A DNA stretch of 64,000 nucleotides from VXRN01 sp963664365 (GTDB taxonomy: Bacteria > Chloroflexota > Dehalococcoidia > Lucifugimonadales > UBA1123). Location: assembly GCA_963664365.1 (NCBI GenBank), contig OY761144.1:2604001-2668000 (forward strand), written 5' to 3'. Position numbers and translations under genes: made by a program. The notes beneath the pieces are model-generated. The model was not told the origin of the DNA. It made no database searches and saw nothing but the letters and a program-made list of their open reading frames with translations. This document shows positions 1-8,736 of the stretch, in pieces. Within the stretch, counting starts at the first letter, position 1. Every line of letters begins with the position of its first letter.

Positions 1-1059
1 GATGTCACCCTGTCCGTGGTCGACCAGTCCCCGATGCGAAAGGGCGGCAGCCCGTCCGAGGCGCTGCGCGAAACTGTCGAGCTTGCCCAGTTTGCCGAAA
101 GCCTAGGCTACGCCCGATACTGGGTCGCCGAGCATCACAACTCCACGTCGTTCACCGGCACGAGTCCCGAGATCCTAATCGGCCAGATCGCCGGCGGCAC
201 CGAACGGATCAGAGTCGGAAGCGGCGGCGTGATGCTCACTCACTACTCCGCCCTGAAAGTGGCCGAGCAGTTCAGAATCCTCGACGCCTTCTTCCCCGGC
301 CGAATCGATCTCGGCATTGGCCGCGCTCCGGGCAGCGACCGACTCACTGCCGCCGCTCTCAGCCATCCGAGGCCGCCGGTGGATGTGTTGAACCAATTTC
401 CGCAGATGGTCGGCGATCTGCTCGGTTTTCTCAACGGCAATATGCCGGAGGGCCACCCGCTTCACGAGATCAGCGCGCAGCCCGGCGAGACGCCCAACAC
501 GGTCCCCGATGTCTGGCTTCTGGGGTCCTCGGACTACAGCGCGCAGTTGGCGGCGCGCCTCGGTCTGCCGTTCAGCTTCGCCGACTTCTTCGGCAACACG
601 ACCGAGTACGGCCCGCGCATAGCGGAGATCTATCGTCAGCTATTCCAGCCGTCGGAATACCTGTCCGAGCCGAAGGTCAACGCCACCCTCCAAGTCGTCT
701 GCGCTCCGACTAAAGACGAGGCAAGATTCATCGGATCCTCACGCCGCATCAACAAGGTGATGTCAGCGCTCGGACTGACGACGGGCGGGATGATCTCCCC
801 CGAGGAAGCGATGGACTGGCCGCTGGACGACCAAGCAAAGGCCGATGTGGAAGAGTCGTCCAAGGGCATCATAGAAGGAGACCCGGCCCAAGTCCGCGAG
901 GGAATCCTGACCGCCGCCGAACGATACCAGACCGCCGACATTGGCATCGTCACCAACTGCTACTACTTCGAGCAGAGGAAGCGATCATACAAGCTGGTGG
1001 CGGAGGCGATGGGGGTGGAGACGGCTAAGATCTCGGCTGGTACTGAAGGGGAAAGTTAA
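1..1059 (+). CDS. LLM-class flavin-dependent oxidoreductase (5' partial)
   Basis: Luciferase-like (LLM) monooxygenase that uses reduced FMN or F420 to oxidise small organic substrates in the cytoplasm. The frame is open from the window edge: a GTG at 16 is in frame, but the residues before it (DVTLS) continue the family's usual LSVxDQSP beginning, so only a few N-terminal residues are missing. Family landmarks are WVAEHHN near residue 40, GGVMLTHYSALKVAEQFRIL and GRIDLGIGRAPGSD. Its length of about 350 aa fits the MsnO8-type subgroup. The stop codon overlaps the ATG of the next gene (taATG), so the two may be translated together. The substrate cannot be told from sequence. Confidence 0.9.
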   Translation, partial: DVTLSVVDQSPMRKGGSPSEALRETVELAQFAESLGYARYWVAEHHNSTSFTGTSPEILIGQIAGGTERIRVGSGGVMLTHYSALKVAEQFRILDAFFPGRIDLGIGRAPGSDRLTAAALSHPRPPVDVLNQFPQMVGDLLGFLNGNMPEGHPLHEISAQPGETPNTVPDVWLLGSSDYSAQLAARLGLPFSFADFFGNTTEYGPRIAEIYRQLFQPSEYLSEPKVNATLQVVCAPTKDEARFIGSSRRINKVMSALGLTTGGMISPEEAMDWPLDDQAKADVEESSKGIIEGDPAQVREGILTAAERYQTADIGIVTNCYYFEQRKRSYKLVAEAMGVETAKISAGTEGES

Positions 1060-1757
1060 TGTACATAGGCCATCCATACGACTGCACAGCCCGGAAGTTC
1101 CCATTCTCCTGCCCCTTATGCAACTCAACGGTAATCTACTGGGAGTGTCATCACGGCTCAAAGGTCTGGTTTGACCCACCTGACCAAGGTGAACACAATT
1201 GTTCATCACAAAGTTCCCATGCGCCCAGTACCAGCCCGTTGGGTCCGAGTCCTTCTGGAAGGAAAGCGTCCCAAGTCGAAAGAGTGATAGAGAGCGTAGA
1301 GCCAGCCAACTCCGGGTTGCTCCCCGGAATGACGCGGGTTCGCAGCAACGTGGCTGACGAGTTGGCGAAACTGTGGACGCGCCGATCAGAGTCGCGGCAA
1401 AGAGACACCGTTCAGATGGATCCATATGGAGAGAGGCGCGAGTCCGTGTTCGGAGATGTATCTGAAGTCGTCGAGATAGACCTTCGGACCAGGTTCGATA
1501 TTGGAGATGGCTCAGTACTGGCAAGAACACTCAGCAGCATGTTCCCTGACCTGCGAGTTACGCAAGTGACTATCCTAGTCGACGACATTCTCAACGACCC
1601 CGACGCAGTGGACGTGATGAGTTACACCGCTTGGTGTCCACAAGGCTCAGCCCCAAGCGACCTTGCTAGACGGCAGACCGTTGACGCCGTGATCGTGCCG
1701 GTCGGATTGCTAGGGATTGGGCGCAGATGGATCGTGGAGTCAATTGAGCGCATCTGA
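1059..1757 (+). CDS. hypothetical protein with N-terminal Cys/His cluster
   Basis: I do not recognise this 232-aa protein. It starts at an ATG overlapping the previous stop, with AAGGGGA as ribosome-binding site. The first 50 residues carry CPLC, WECHHG and EHNC, a spacing that could bind one zinc ion. The rest has no motif I can name and no membrane segment. Its last 15 codons are echoed, with about 80 percent base identity, downstream of the next gene (3308-3365), so its 3' end was once duplicated or the neighbouring nuclease gene was inserted between two copies. It may be accessory. Confidence 0.6.
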   Translation: MYIGHPYDCTARKFPFSCPLCNSTVIYWECHHGSKVWFDPPDQGEHNCSSQSSHAPSTSPLGPSPSGRKASQVERVIESVEPANSGLLPGMTRVRSNVADELAKLWTRRSESRQRDTVQMDPYGERRESVFGDVSEVVEIDLRTRFDIGDGSVLARTLSSMFPDLRVTQVTILVDDILNDPDAVDVMSYTAWCPQGSAPSDLARRQTVDAVIVPVGLLGIGRRWIVESIERI

Positions 1758-1861
1758 GGGTTGACGAGTTCTTCGCTAAGGGGGAGAATTCATGACAACA
1801 TCACTGTTTTCGACCTAGGGTCAGGGCGAGAATCGCGTCACCACCATGGATTCAGACAGGA

Positions 1862-3139
1862 ATGAACGAATCAATAACTGAACTCTCACCCCTGAAGGAG
1901 TTTGCGGCCGACCCAGATCTGGTGCGTCTGGAGGAGATGCTTGCCGAATTTGATGCATTCGCCTTGCTTGGCCTATCGATGTCGGAGGAAATTCACTCCA
2001 AAATCCTTGCGTGGCTTCTGAACCCTCAGGCGAACCACTCGGCCTGCGATTTCTTCTTGACTAATTTCCTGCTCGAAACGAAAGCTGCTACAAGTGAACA
2101 GGTCCATGCTATTGACTGGTCGGAAACCTCAGTGCAGCGAGAATGGCGTAACGTCGTAGATGGTAGGATTGGTTTCCTCGACATCCTGATTCTGAATATG
2201 GGGGCGTCGTTCGCCTGCGCCATAGAGAACAAAATACTCTCGGGCGAACACGGTGAACAGCTAACCCGTTACCGACTAGCCCTAGAGCAGGAATACGGGA
2301 GTTTCCACAAAAGCTACTTGTTCGCATCACCTCAAGGAACTGCCCCTGAGCGGCAGAAGGAAAGGTGCTTCTGGACATCTGTGGACTACGGGACAATTCT
2401 GCGACTTGTTGAAAAGACGCTTGAATCCGGCGTTGACCACCAAGACAGATCAGTTATCGCATTTCTGCAACATTACGCAACGACTCTGAGGAGAAGAATC
2501 GTGCCCGATACCAACACTGAGCGGCTGGCCACCAAAATATACTTGCGGCACAGAGAAGCCATCGACCTGATAAACCGCTACAAAGGCAGCCACTATCTTG
2601 ATGACGTGAGAGAGATTTGTAAAGAAGCGATAGATCGTCAGGAAAGTTGGCATATCATTGGTGAACGGGACCGAGGAGAACTTATCGGATTCATAGACGC
2701 GAGTTGGCAGGAATTCAGCGTGTTCCACACCGGAACGGCATGGCTCCCAGATACTGATGCACTGCTGATGTTGGATTTCGATTTTAGAGAGATAGGCCAA
2801 GTTAATCTGCTTCTCACGATTTCGTCCGCAGACAGTGAAGACATTAGGAAGCTGCTGTTCGACAAGACCCAAGGGAAGTATCCTAGTGTTTTCGACCACA
2901 GAGGCAGTCATCGCGGAGGATACCGCAAAAGCACTATTCGTCTGTACGCTTCGAAACCTATCCTGTCAGAACCCGACTTCATTGATAGGGACAGGGTATC
3001 TTGGCGTGAAAAGGTAATGGAGTGGGTATCGAACTTCGCCCAAAATGAGTTTCCGAGTATGAATAAGATCATTCTCCAGAGTTTTAAGAAAATCGAGGCC
3101 AAGCATGGACATCAACATCCTTCGGGGGACAAGATGTAA
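1862..3139 (+). CDS. PD-(D/E)XK nuclease family protein (PDDEXK_4-like)
   Basis: A 425-aa protein with the layout of the PDDEXK_4 family (PF14281). The N-terminus contains MSEEIHSKILAWLLNP (residues 40-55), the hallmark lead-in. The nuclease core follows: Asp107 in GFLDILIL, then Glu122-x-Lys124 in CAIENKI, then GEQLTRY. These are the metal-binding and catalytic residues of the fold. The C-terminal half has no identified domain. Members occur in defence and mobile islands, but their targets are mostly unknown. The gene is visibly more A/T-rich than the housekeeping genes here and is flanked by imperfect direct repeats (1711-1768 and 3308-3365), both consistent with acquisition. Confidence 0.8.
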   Translation: MNESITELSPLKEFAADPDLVRLEEMLAEFDAFALLGLSMSEEIHSKILAWLLNPQANHSACDFFLTNFLLETKAATSEQVHAIDWSETSVQREWRNVVDGRIGFLDILILNMGASFACAIENKILSGEHGEQLTRYRLALEQEYGSFHKSYLFASPQGTAPERQKERCFWTSVDYGTILRLVEKTLESGVDHQDRSVIAFLQHYATTLRRRIVPDTNTERLATKIYLRHREAIDLINRYKGSHYLDDVREICKEAIDRQESWHIIGERDRGELIGFIDASWQEFSVFHTGTAWLPDTDALLMLDFDFREIGQVNLLLTISSADSEDIRKLLFDKTQGKYPSVFDHRGSHRGGYRKSTIRLYASKPILSEPDFIDRDRVSWREKVMEWVSNFAQNEFPSMNKIILQSFKKIEAKHGHQHPSGDKM

Positions 3140-3307
3140 TGGTACCCAGCCTGGGTTGCCCAAGATAATCTAAGAAGTGCTTTCAGCGTCGGCTAGAAAC
3201 ACCCTATCGGCTGTGATGTTGACCCACCAATGCGCTCCCCACTACGCTAGATACGCTGAAGTGGTATGGTTTGACTTGCGCCACCACCCTATCATCACAT
3301 GAACCGC

Positions 3308-3365
3308 CGGGATTGGGCACAGATGGCTAGCGAAGTCAATCGAGCGCATCTGGAGGCTAACGACT
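3308..3365 (+). repeat. imperfect direct repeat / remnant of the 1059-1757 gene's 3' end
   Basis: This stretch matches 1711-1768, the last codons and stop region of the upstream hypothetical gene, with roughly 47 of 57 bases identical by eye. Both copies start GGGATTGGGC and contain GAGCGCATCTG. The two copies bracket the PD-(D/E)XK nuclease gene. The rest of 3140-3376 shows no gene. Confidence 0.65.
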
Positions 3366-3376
3366 GCTAATTGAAC

Positions 3377-5008
3377 TCATGTCAATTGTCCCTGCGAACC
3401 TGATGAGCGGCGGCGCGGCGCGCGCGGGAGGGTCGCTGCGGGCGCGTAACGCGGGTACTGCGCTTCAACGCCTGACAGCAACTCCTCGATGGTCAGTATC
3501 TGTAGGCGGGGGTACTGGTGGTTGGGGTAGCATTGGGGGACGTACAATCCCGCGGACGCGGCTTCCACCATCATCGGTCGTGTGGGCGGGTTCAGGGTGA
3601 TGAAGAGACCGATGTCTGCGTTCTCGCGTTCCAGTACACCCTTCAGGTCACGGACCTGGGACACGCTGACGTGTCCGCTCTTGACCTGCACGATGACGCG
3701 TTTTGCCTTTCCGCCGTTGTCGTCGAAGAAGTTGATGTAGCCGTCTATGCCGGAGTCGGCGCCTCGTCGTCCACGGTTGGATGGACGGGCGTCCACAAGT
3801 CCGAGCGCCCAGTATTCGAACTGGTAGCGTCCGTCGTGCTCGGATTCGACGGCGAGCGCTCTCGCGCTCTCAACGTCTTGGGGGACGCCCACCACGTCGT
3901 ACTCGGATATGTCGGATCCGAAAGTGTCGCGCAGGCGGCTCTTCATGAGGGAAATGGCAAGGTGGGTTATGTCTATACCTATCCATCGGCGGTTGAGCCG
4001 TTCGGCGACGGCGATGGCAGTTCCGCAGCCACAGAATGGGTCGAGTACCACGTCGCCCTCATTGCTGGAGGCGTTGATGATGCGTTCGAGCAGGGCTTCA
4101 GGCTTTTGAGTGGGGTAGCCGAGGCGTTCTTTATGCCAAGACCGTAGTGATTGGATATCCGTCCACACATTTTGCACAGGGTGTCCTCTGGCCTCATCAA
4201 GGTAGCGCTTTCTCCTAGGGATGCCGTTCCGGGTATAGTAGATGCGCCCCTGAGCGTCAAGCCGTTCCATAGTCTCAATAGGTACTCTCCAAACCCGGAC
4301 AACACCCTTCCAATCGTATTCGTAGCCTCCGCCCTGCAGTCCCGCAGCCCCCAAATCACCCGACATAAATCGACGCCCGTCATCATCAGTGTAGCGATAG
4401 TATTGTTCGATATATTCAGAGTCATAAGGCTGAAAGGAAGGATTCCAAACAAATTCATCAGACTTGGCATAGTAAAATATCGTGTCATGCACTGATCCAT
4501 AGCCCCGTGCATCACTATGGGCGCTTTGGCGTTTCCATATTAGATTGGCACGGAAATTGCCAACTCCAAACACGGCGTCCATAAGAAGTTTGAGATAGTG
4601 GCTCGCAGTGGGGTCGCAGTGCAGGTAGATGCTGCCCGCCGGCTTGAGAACGCGGTGCAGTTCTGCTATGCGCTGGGCCATCATGGTGAGGTAGGCCATC
4701 ACGTCGTTCTGGCCGAGGAATCCGCGCATGGACTGGAGGAGGTCACCCAGCTTCTCGGGGCCGTTGGTGACCACGTCTCGGAAGGCGATTTCAGACTCGA
4801 TGCTCCAACTCCAGGTGTCCTCGAATGCGGTTATCTGGGCGGCGGAGTCCTCGCCGCTGCGCTCACGGAACAGGACGTTGTAGGTAGCGTTGGAGTTGAA
4901 GGGCGGGTCCAGGTAGATGAGGTCAACGCTCTCGTCGGGGACATTCTCGCGCAGGATGTCGAGGTTGTCTCCGAAGTAGAGCTTGTTGCGCCAATCGCTT
5001 GTGGTCAA
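3377..5008 (-). CDS. adenine-type DNA methyltransferase fused to an Mrr-like nuclease domain
   Basis: A 543-aa protein combining modification and probable cleavage. The methyltransferase part is beta-class (N6-adenine or N4-cytosine): catalytic motif IV DPPF at residues 34-37 precedes the S-adenosylmethionine motif LDPFCGCGT at about 322-330. The intervening region of about 150-290 holds the target-recognition segment. From residue about 395 a second domain appears: GADSGIDGYI (about 416) and VIVQVKSG (about 438-445) form the D...QxK core of Mrr_cat-type restriction endonucleases. It starts at TTG 5008, supported by AAGGAG eight bases upstream. The recognition segment (4140-4560) is clearly more A/T-rich than the rest. 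It may be a single-chain restriction-modification enzyme or an Mrr-regulated methylase; the cleavage activity is inferred. Confidence 0.87.
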   Translation of the reverse strand: MTTSDWRNKLYFGDNLDILRENVPDESVDLIYLDPPFNSNATYNVLFRERSGEDSAAQITAFEDTWSWSIESEIAFRDVVTNGPEKLGDLLQSMRGFLGQNDVMAYLTMMAQRIAELHRVLKPAGSIYLHCDPTASHYLKLLMDAVFGVGNFRANLIWKRQSAHSDARGYGSVHDTIFYYAKSDEFVWNPSFQPYDSEYIEQYYRYTDDDGRRFMSGDLGAAGLQGGGYEYDWKGVVRVWRVPIETMERLDAQGRIYYTRNGIPRRKRYLDEARGHPVQNVWTDIQSLRSWHKERLGYPTQKPEALLERIINASSNEGDVVLDPFCGCGTAIAVAERLNRRWIGIDITHLAISLMKSRLRDTFGSDISEYDVVGVPQDVESARALAVESEHDGRYQFEYWALGLVDARPSNRGRRGADSGIDGYINFFDDNGGKAKRVIVQVKSGHVSVSQVRDLKGVLERENADIGLFITLNPPTRPMMVEAASAGLYVPQCYPNHQYPRLQILTIEELLSGVEAQYPRYAPAATLPRAPRRRSSGSQGQLT

Positions 5009-5138
5009 GATAGCGCTCCTTCAGACGATATGGGGAAGGCCGGACATTGGGTTGTCCCGCGCTCCCTTTCGATGATTTCAGTTCCACTGTGTAGGCGGAC
5101 TTTCGACTGCGCTCAGAACATGCTAAGCCCTGAGCGAA

Positions 5139-6335
5139 CTAGTCGCCCGCCGGAACGGCCAGCGGCTCTCGGACGCGGCTCTTGAAGTGGGGCATGACCT
5201 CTTTGCCGAACGTCTCAAGCTGTTCCAGAATGACATTCTGCGGGGTGCCGACAGGCAGGCCCATGTTGACGTGATCCAGGCCAGGCCAGCGGTCTTCGAT
5301 CTCCTCCATCTGCTCGATGATCCGCTCAGGCCGTCCGACTAGCCAGGAGCCGGCCTTTATGGCTTCCTCCAGCGTGGGCAGTCCGGCGTGTGGCGCGCGG
5401 GCCGGGTCGGCCAGGGCGTCGAGTTGGTCATCGGTCAGGCCGCGGACGAATCCGAGAGGAGCGAACATCTTCATGTTCTCCTCGAAGAACGGCGTCGCCT
5501 GCCGTATGGCCTCCTCCTCTGAGTCGGCTATGAAGAAGGAAACGCCAAGTATCAGGTCGCCGCCAAGCTCTGTCTCGTTGCCGTGGTCGGCCTGGACCTC
5601 CTGCCATCTTCTGACCACGTTCTCAGACGCGCCGCCCGGAGCAGCGCCGCCGCCGATGATTCCCTTGATCCCGTACTTCGCCATGAAGTTCAGGCCGCGG
5701 TCGCTCGCGCTGACGATGGGCTGCCAGCACTCGACCGGGAGGTTCACGGGACGAGGGACGAGCGTGATCTCCTTGAGCGTGTAGCCCCTGTACGGAACCT
5801 CGGGCGGAATGGTGTAGTACTTGCCCCGGTGAGAGAACGACTCTTCGTTGAAGGACTTGTACATCACCTCGACCTGCTCCTCGAACAAGTCTCGGTTGGC
5901 GTCGGCGTCCATCATCGGAGCGCCGAACGCCTCGACCTCGCGGGTGTGGTATCCGCGCCCGACGCCGAAGATGACCCGCCCGCCGGTGAGAATGTCGGCG
6001 GTGGCGAAGTCCTCTGCCATCCGCAACGGGTGCCACATCGGGGCGATGTTGAATCCGCACCCGAACTTGATCTGCTTGGTAAGGTGGGCCAGGTGGACGC
6101 TTAGTTGGAGGATGTTGGGGATGCACTCGTAGCCCTCCGGCTGGAAGTGGTGCTCCGCCATCCAGAAGACGTCGTATCCGAGGTCATCCATGAGGGTACA
6201 GATGGCTTCGGTCTTGTCGAAGACGGTTATGAGACGGTCGTTCGAGTAGAACCGGTCGTTGGCGGCGGCGCCAGCGAATCCGATGTTGTCGAGGTCGATG
6301 TGCCCCGCGAATAGGCTGCCGAATTTGTCGATCAT
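5139..6335 (-). CDS. LLM-class flavin-dependent oxidoreductase
   Basis: A second luciferase-like monooxygenase, 398 aa, from a different subgroup than the one at the window start. Landmarks are DVFWMAEHHFQPEGYE, GCGFNIAPMWHPLRMAEDFA and GGRVIFGVGRGYHTREVEAFG, and the C-terminus has the usual VNMGLPVGTP segment. I place the start at the internal ATG 6335, which has AAGGGGAG eight bases upstream, rather than the longer open frame to 6566, whose extra residues do not look like protein of this family. A good sigma-70-type promoter (6367-6394) lies just upstream. Flavin reductase partner and substrate are not visible here. Confidence 0.92.
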   Translation of the reverse strand: MIDKFGSLFAGHIDLDNIGFAGAAANDRFYSNDRLITVFDKTEAICTLMDDLGYDVFWMAEHHFQPEGYECIPNILQLSVHLAHLTKQIKFGCGFNIAPMWHPLRMAEDFATADILTGGRVIFGVGRGYHTREVEAFGAPMMDADANRDLFEEQVEVMYKSFNEESFSHRGKYYTIPPEVPYRGYTLKEITLVPRPVNLPVECWQPIVSASDRGLNFMAKYGIKGIIGGGAAPGGASENVVRRWQEVQADHGNETELGGDLILGVSFFIADSEEEAIRQATPFFEENMKMFAPLGFVRGLTDDQLDALADPARAPHAGLPTLEEAIKAGSWLVGRPERIIEQMEEIEDRWPGLDHVNMGLPVGTPQNVILEQLETFGKEVMPHFKSRVREPLAVPAGD

Positions 6336-6366
6336 GGCGTACTCCCCTTCTGCTGCGTATGCGGTA

Positions 6367-6394
6367 ATTGTAGAGAAGTGTTGCGCGCTGTCAA
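6367..6394 (-). promoter_or_regulatory. sigma-70-type promoter for the 5139-6335 monooxygenase
   Basis: On the minus strand: -35 TTGACA (6389-6394), 16-bp spacer, -10 TACAAT (6367-6372). It lies about 30 bases from the chosen ATG and supports that start. Confidence 0.7.
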
Positions 6395-6548
6395 GAATCC
6401 GATTCAAAACATGCCCAGTAACAGGTTGACCGGCGGCGAGCGGGTCAAGAGACAATAGAGGCACGGCTTCGCTGGCCCCTAAGCCTTTCGACCGCAGCAC
6501 AGGCGCTTGTTCAATCGCCGCGATCTCATCGCTCGATTGGCCTGGTCG

Positions 6549-6583
6549 AAAAGGCCGCTGTCCCACCGCCAGCGGAGCCTTTT
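6549..6583. terminator. hairpin with T-tracts, likely transcription terminator
   Basis: Inverted repeat AAAAGGCCGCTG / CAGCGGAGCCTTTT with a 9-base loop, flanked by T-runs on the plus side (CTATTTTTATT) and within the arm on the minus side. It sits 3' of the minus-strand gene at 6632-7117. The rest of 6395-6631 shows no gene. Confidence 0.6.
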
Positions 6584-6631
6584 CTATTTTTATTCGCCCG
6601 CGCTCCGGAGGGACGGAATCAGAGACAATCC

Positions 6632-7117
6632 CTAATAACTAGAGCGGCGCTTGGCCCTGGCGAACTGGCGGACGAGCTCATCGGCCTGGGGATTGTCCCA
6701 TTCGGGATAGGACGCGATTACGTGCGGGCCGCCGAACACGTCGAATATGACCGTGGTGTTCGGAGACCTGCGAAAGAGGCTGTTGACCAGCATATACAGC
6801 CCCACCATAGCGGCGACCGCTCCGGCGACGAAAATCAGCCCATCGATCAGGTCGGGGAAGTTTAGAGTGGTATCGGCCCACGCGCCCACGAGAACCGCCG
6901 CGATTCCGGCGGCCAGCAGCCTCAACGCAATCGACCGTCTGCTGTGGTAGCCTCCGTTGAACTTCTTGGGCGCGGCGACTTCCCTCAGCGCGGCCTCGTC
7001 GAAGTCTCCCTCTTCGGCGGTCTCGAAATTTCCGATCAGCCGTTGAGTGGTGACGACAATCTGCTCATCCTCGAACAGTATCTCTTCGTCGTCGAGCAGG
7101 TCGATTTCTGTCCGCAT
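6632..7117 (-). CDS. small membrane protein, unknown function
   Basis: A 161-aa protein of no family I can name. Residues 1-60 are soluble and begin with DDEEILFEDEQIVVTTQRLI, a pattern like the first strands of bacterial PH-like domains that sense or bind membranes. Two hydrophobic helices follow (about 66-85 and 90-112), then a short soluble tail with VIFDVFGGPHVIAS. The architecture suggests an inner-membrane protein with both ends cytoplasmic. A TATAAT hexamer at 7153-7158 (minus strand) could be its -10 box. Confidence 0.7.
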   Translation of the reverse strand: MRTEIDLLDDEEILFEDEQIVVTTQRLIGNFETAEEGDFDEAALREVAAPKKFNGGYHSRRSIALRLLAAGIAAVLVGAWADTTLNFPDLIDGLIFVAGAVAAMVGLYMLVNSLFRRSPNTTVIFDVFGGPHVIASYPEWDNPQADELVRQFARAKRRSSY

Positions 7118-7160
7118 GTAAGCCCAACCTCTTTCGGTAACTGAGTGCGGGTATTATACC

Positions 7161-8690
7161 CTACCCCGCTCCAACAGGTTGAGCGCCGTCGGCGAAGCGT
7201 TCTTTCAGGCTTGGATACAGGGCGCGGTAACGCTGGTACAGTTCATCGTACAACGCGATGCGGCGCGCGTCAGGCTCCCTCGTCTCCCCGGCCGATACCC
7301 AGCCGTCGGCGGCCTCCTGTATCGAGTCGAACATGCCGACGCCTACGGCGGCCATGACGGCGGCGCCGTAAGATGGGCCGCCCGCGTCCCCGAGAGACAA
7401 CACGGGAGCGCCGAATACGTCGGCCTGCATCTGTCGCCACAGGGAACTTCGGGCGCCGCCGCCGATGGCCCGCACCTGTGGGATCGAGTCCACCATCGTT
7501 CGCATAAGCTCAAGCGAGTCTCGCAGGGCAAACGTGACTCCCTCCATGACCGCGCGCGCAAGGTGCGCCCTTGTATGGCCTAGGTGTAGTCCAAAGAAGA
7601 CTCCCCGCGCGTTGGAGTCGTTGTGCGGCGTGCGCTCGCCGGTCAGGTACGGCAGGAACAGCAGGCCGTCGCTGCCTGGAGCCACGCTCGCGGCCTCGTT
7701 CGTGAGCCGGTCATAAGATAGCTCGACGCCGACCGATAGGATGTCCCTGAGCCAGCGGAGAGTGTTCCCGGCGGAGAGGACGACGCCCATCAGATACCAC
7801 AGGTCCGGTACGGAGTGGCAGAAGGTGTGCAGGCGCATCATAGGGTCGATACTTGGACTCTGTACGGGAGTGACGAGCGCGCCGGATGTTCCGATGCTCG
7901 ACTGCACCCGTCCCGGAATGACGACGCCGCTGCCGACTGCGCCCGCGGAATTGTCCGCGCCGCCCCCGATGACCGGTGTAGATGGCGGGAGTCCAAGCTC
8001 GCGGGCAACGCTTGGGGAGACCACGCCGGATACGTCTGTCGAGCCGACGACGGGCGGCAGAAGGTCGGGAGACACGTCGAATGCGGCGAGAACCTCGGCA
8101 GACCAGTGTCGGCGGGCCACGTCGAAGAGTAGCGTGCCGGCCGCGTCCGACGGCTCAGTGGCGAACTCACCCGTCAGCCTGTATCGGATGTAGTCTTTGG
8201 CGAGAAGGAGCGTGCTGAGCCGGTCGTAGGCGTCGGGCTCGTTCTCACGCAGCCACAGCAGCTTGGGGGCGGTAAATCCCTCCAGGGCGAGGTTGCCGAC
8301 GCTGCGCCGAAGTCCGTCCAGCCCGAGCGCGGCGGTCATCTGGCGGCACTGCTCCGTGGTGCGGACGTCGTTCCAGAGGAGCGCGGGGCGTATCACCTCT
8401 CCAGCGTCGTCGAGGAATACCGAACTGTGCATCTGGCCAGAGAGTCCGACGGCTCGGACCTCGACAGTGGCCGGAAGCGCTCTGAGAGAGGCCGTGACGG
8501 TCGATACGGCTTCCTTAGTCGAGCGCCACCACACCTGCGGATGCTGTTCGGACCAACCGGGTCGCGGCGCTGACGTCGGCTGATCGACGTCGGTCTCGGC
8601 GAGGACACGTCCCAACTCATCGACCGCGACGGCCTTTACCGCCGTGGTGCCCACGTCTATGCCGATCAGCGCCGATACGGTCCTACTCAA
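7161..8690 (-). CDS. xylB: xylulokinase (FGGY family)
   Basis: ATP-dependent kinase of the FGGY family, 509 aa, expected to convert D-xylulose to xylulose 5-phosphate for the pentose phosphate pathway. N-terminal FGGY_N: LIGIDVGTTAVKAV (phosphate-binding loop), PGWSEQHPQVWW and GLSGQMHS, the last typical of xylulokinases. C-terminal FGGY_C: GGGADNSAGAVGSG and AIGGGARSSLWRQMQADVFG. No xylose isomerase or sugar transporter lies next to it, so the true substrate could be another ketose. The MarR gene lies 46 bases upstream on the same strand and may be co-transcribed. Confidence 0.93.
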   Translation of the reverse strand: MSRTVSALIGIDVGTTAVKAVAVDELGRVLAETDVDQPTSAPRPGWSEQHPQVWWRSTKEAVSTVTASLRALPATVEVRAVGLSGQMHSSVFLDDAGEVIRPALLWNDVRTTEQCRQMTAALGLDGLRRSVGNLALEGFTAPKLLWLRENEPDAYDRLSTLLLAKDYIRYRLTGEFATEPSDAAGTLLFDVARRHWSAEVLAAFDVSPDLLPPVVGSTDVSGVVSPSVARELGLPPSTPVIGGGADNSAGAVGSGVVIPGRVQSSIGTSGALVTPVQSPSIDPMMRLHTFCHSVPDLWYLMGVVLSAGNTLRWLRDILSVGVELSYDRLTNEAASVAPGSDGLLFLPYLTGERTPHNDSNARGVFFGLHLGHTRAHLARAVMEGVTFALRDSLELMRTMVDSIPQVRAIGGGARSSLWRQMQADVFGAPVLSLGDAGGPSYGAAVMAAVGVGMFDSIQEAADGWVSAGETREPDARRIALYDELYQRYRALYPSLKERFADGAQPVGAG

Positions 8691-8736
8691 GTTGAATCGT
8701 CCTCAGACGGTGGAGCGTCGAAAGCTCCGAAACGAT

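Noticed and set aside
3379..4147. Plus-strand frames across the methylase-Mrr gene
   Set aside because: Shadows of a minus-strand gene with catalytic motifs in both domains.
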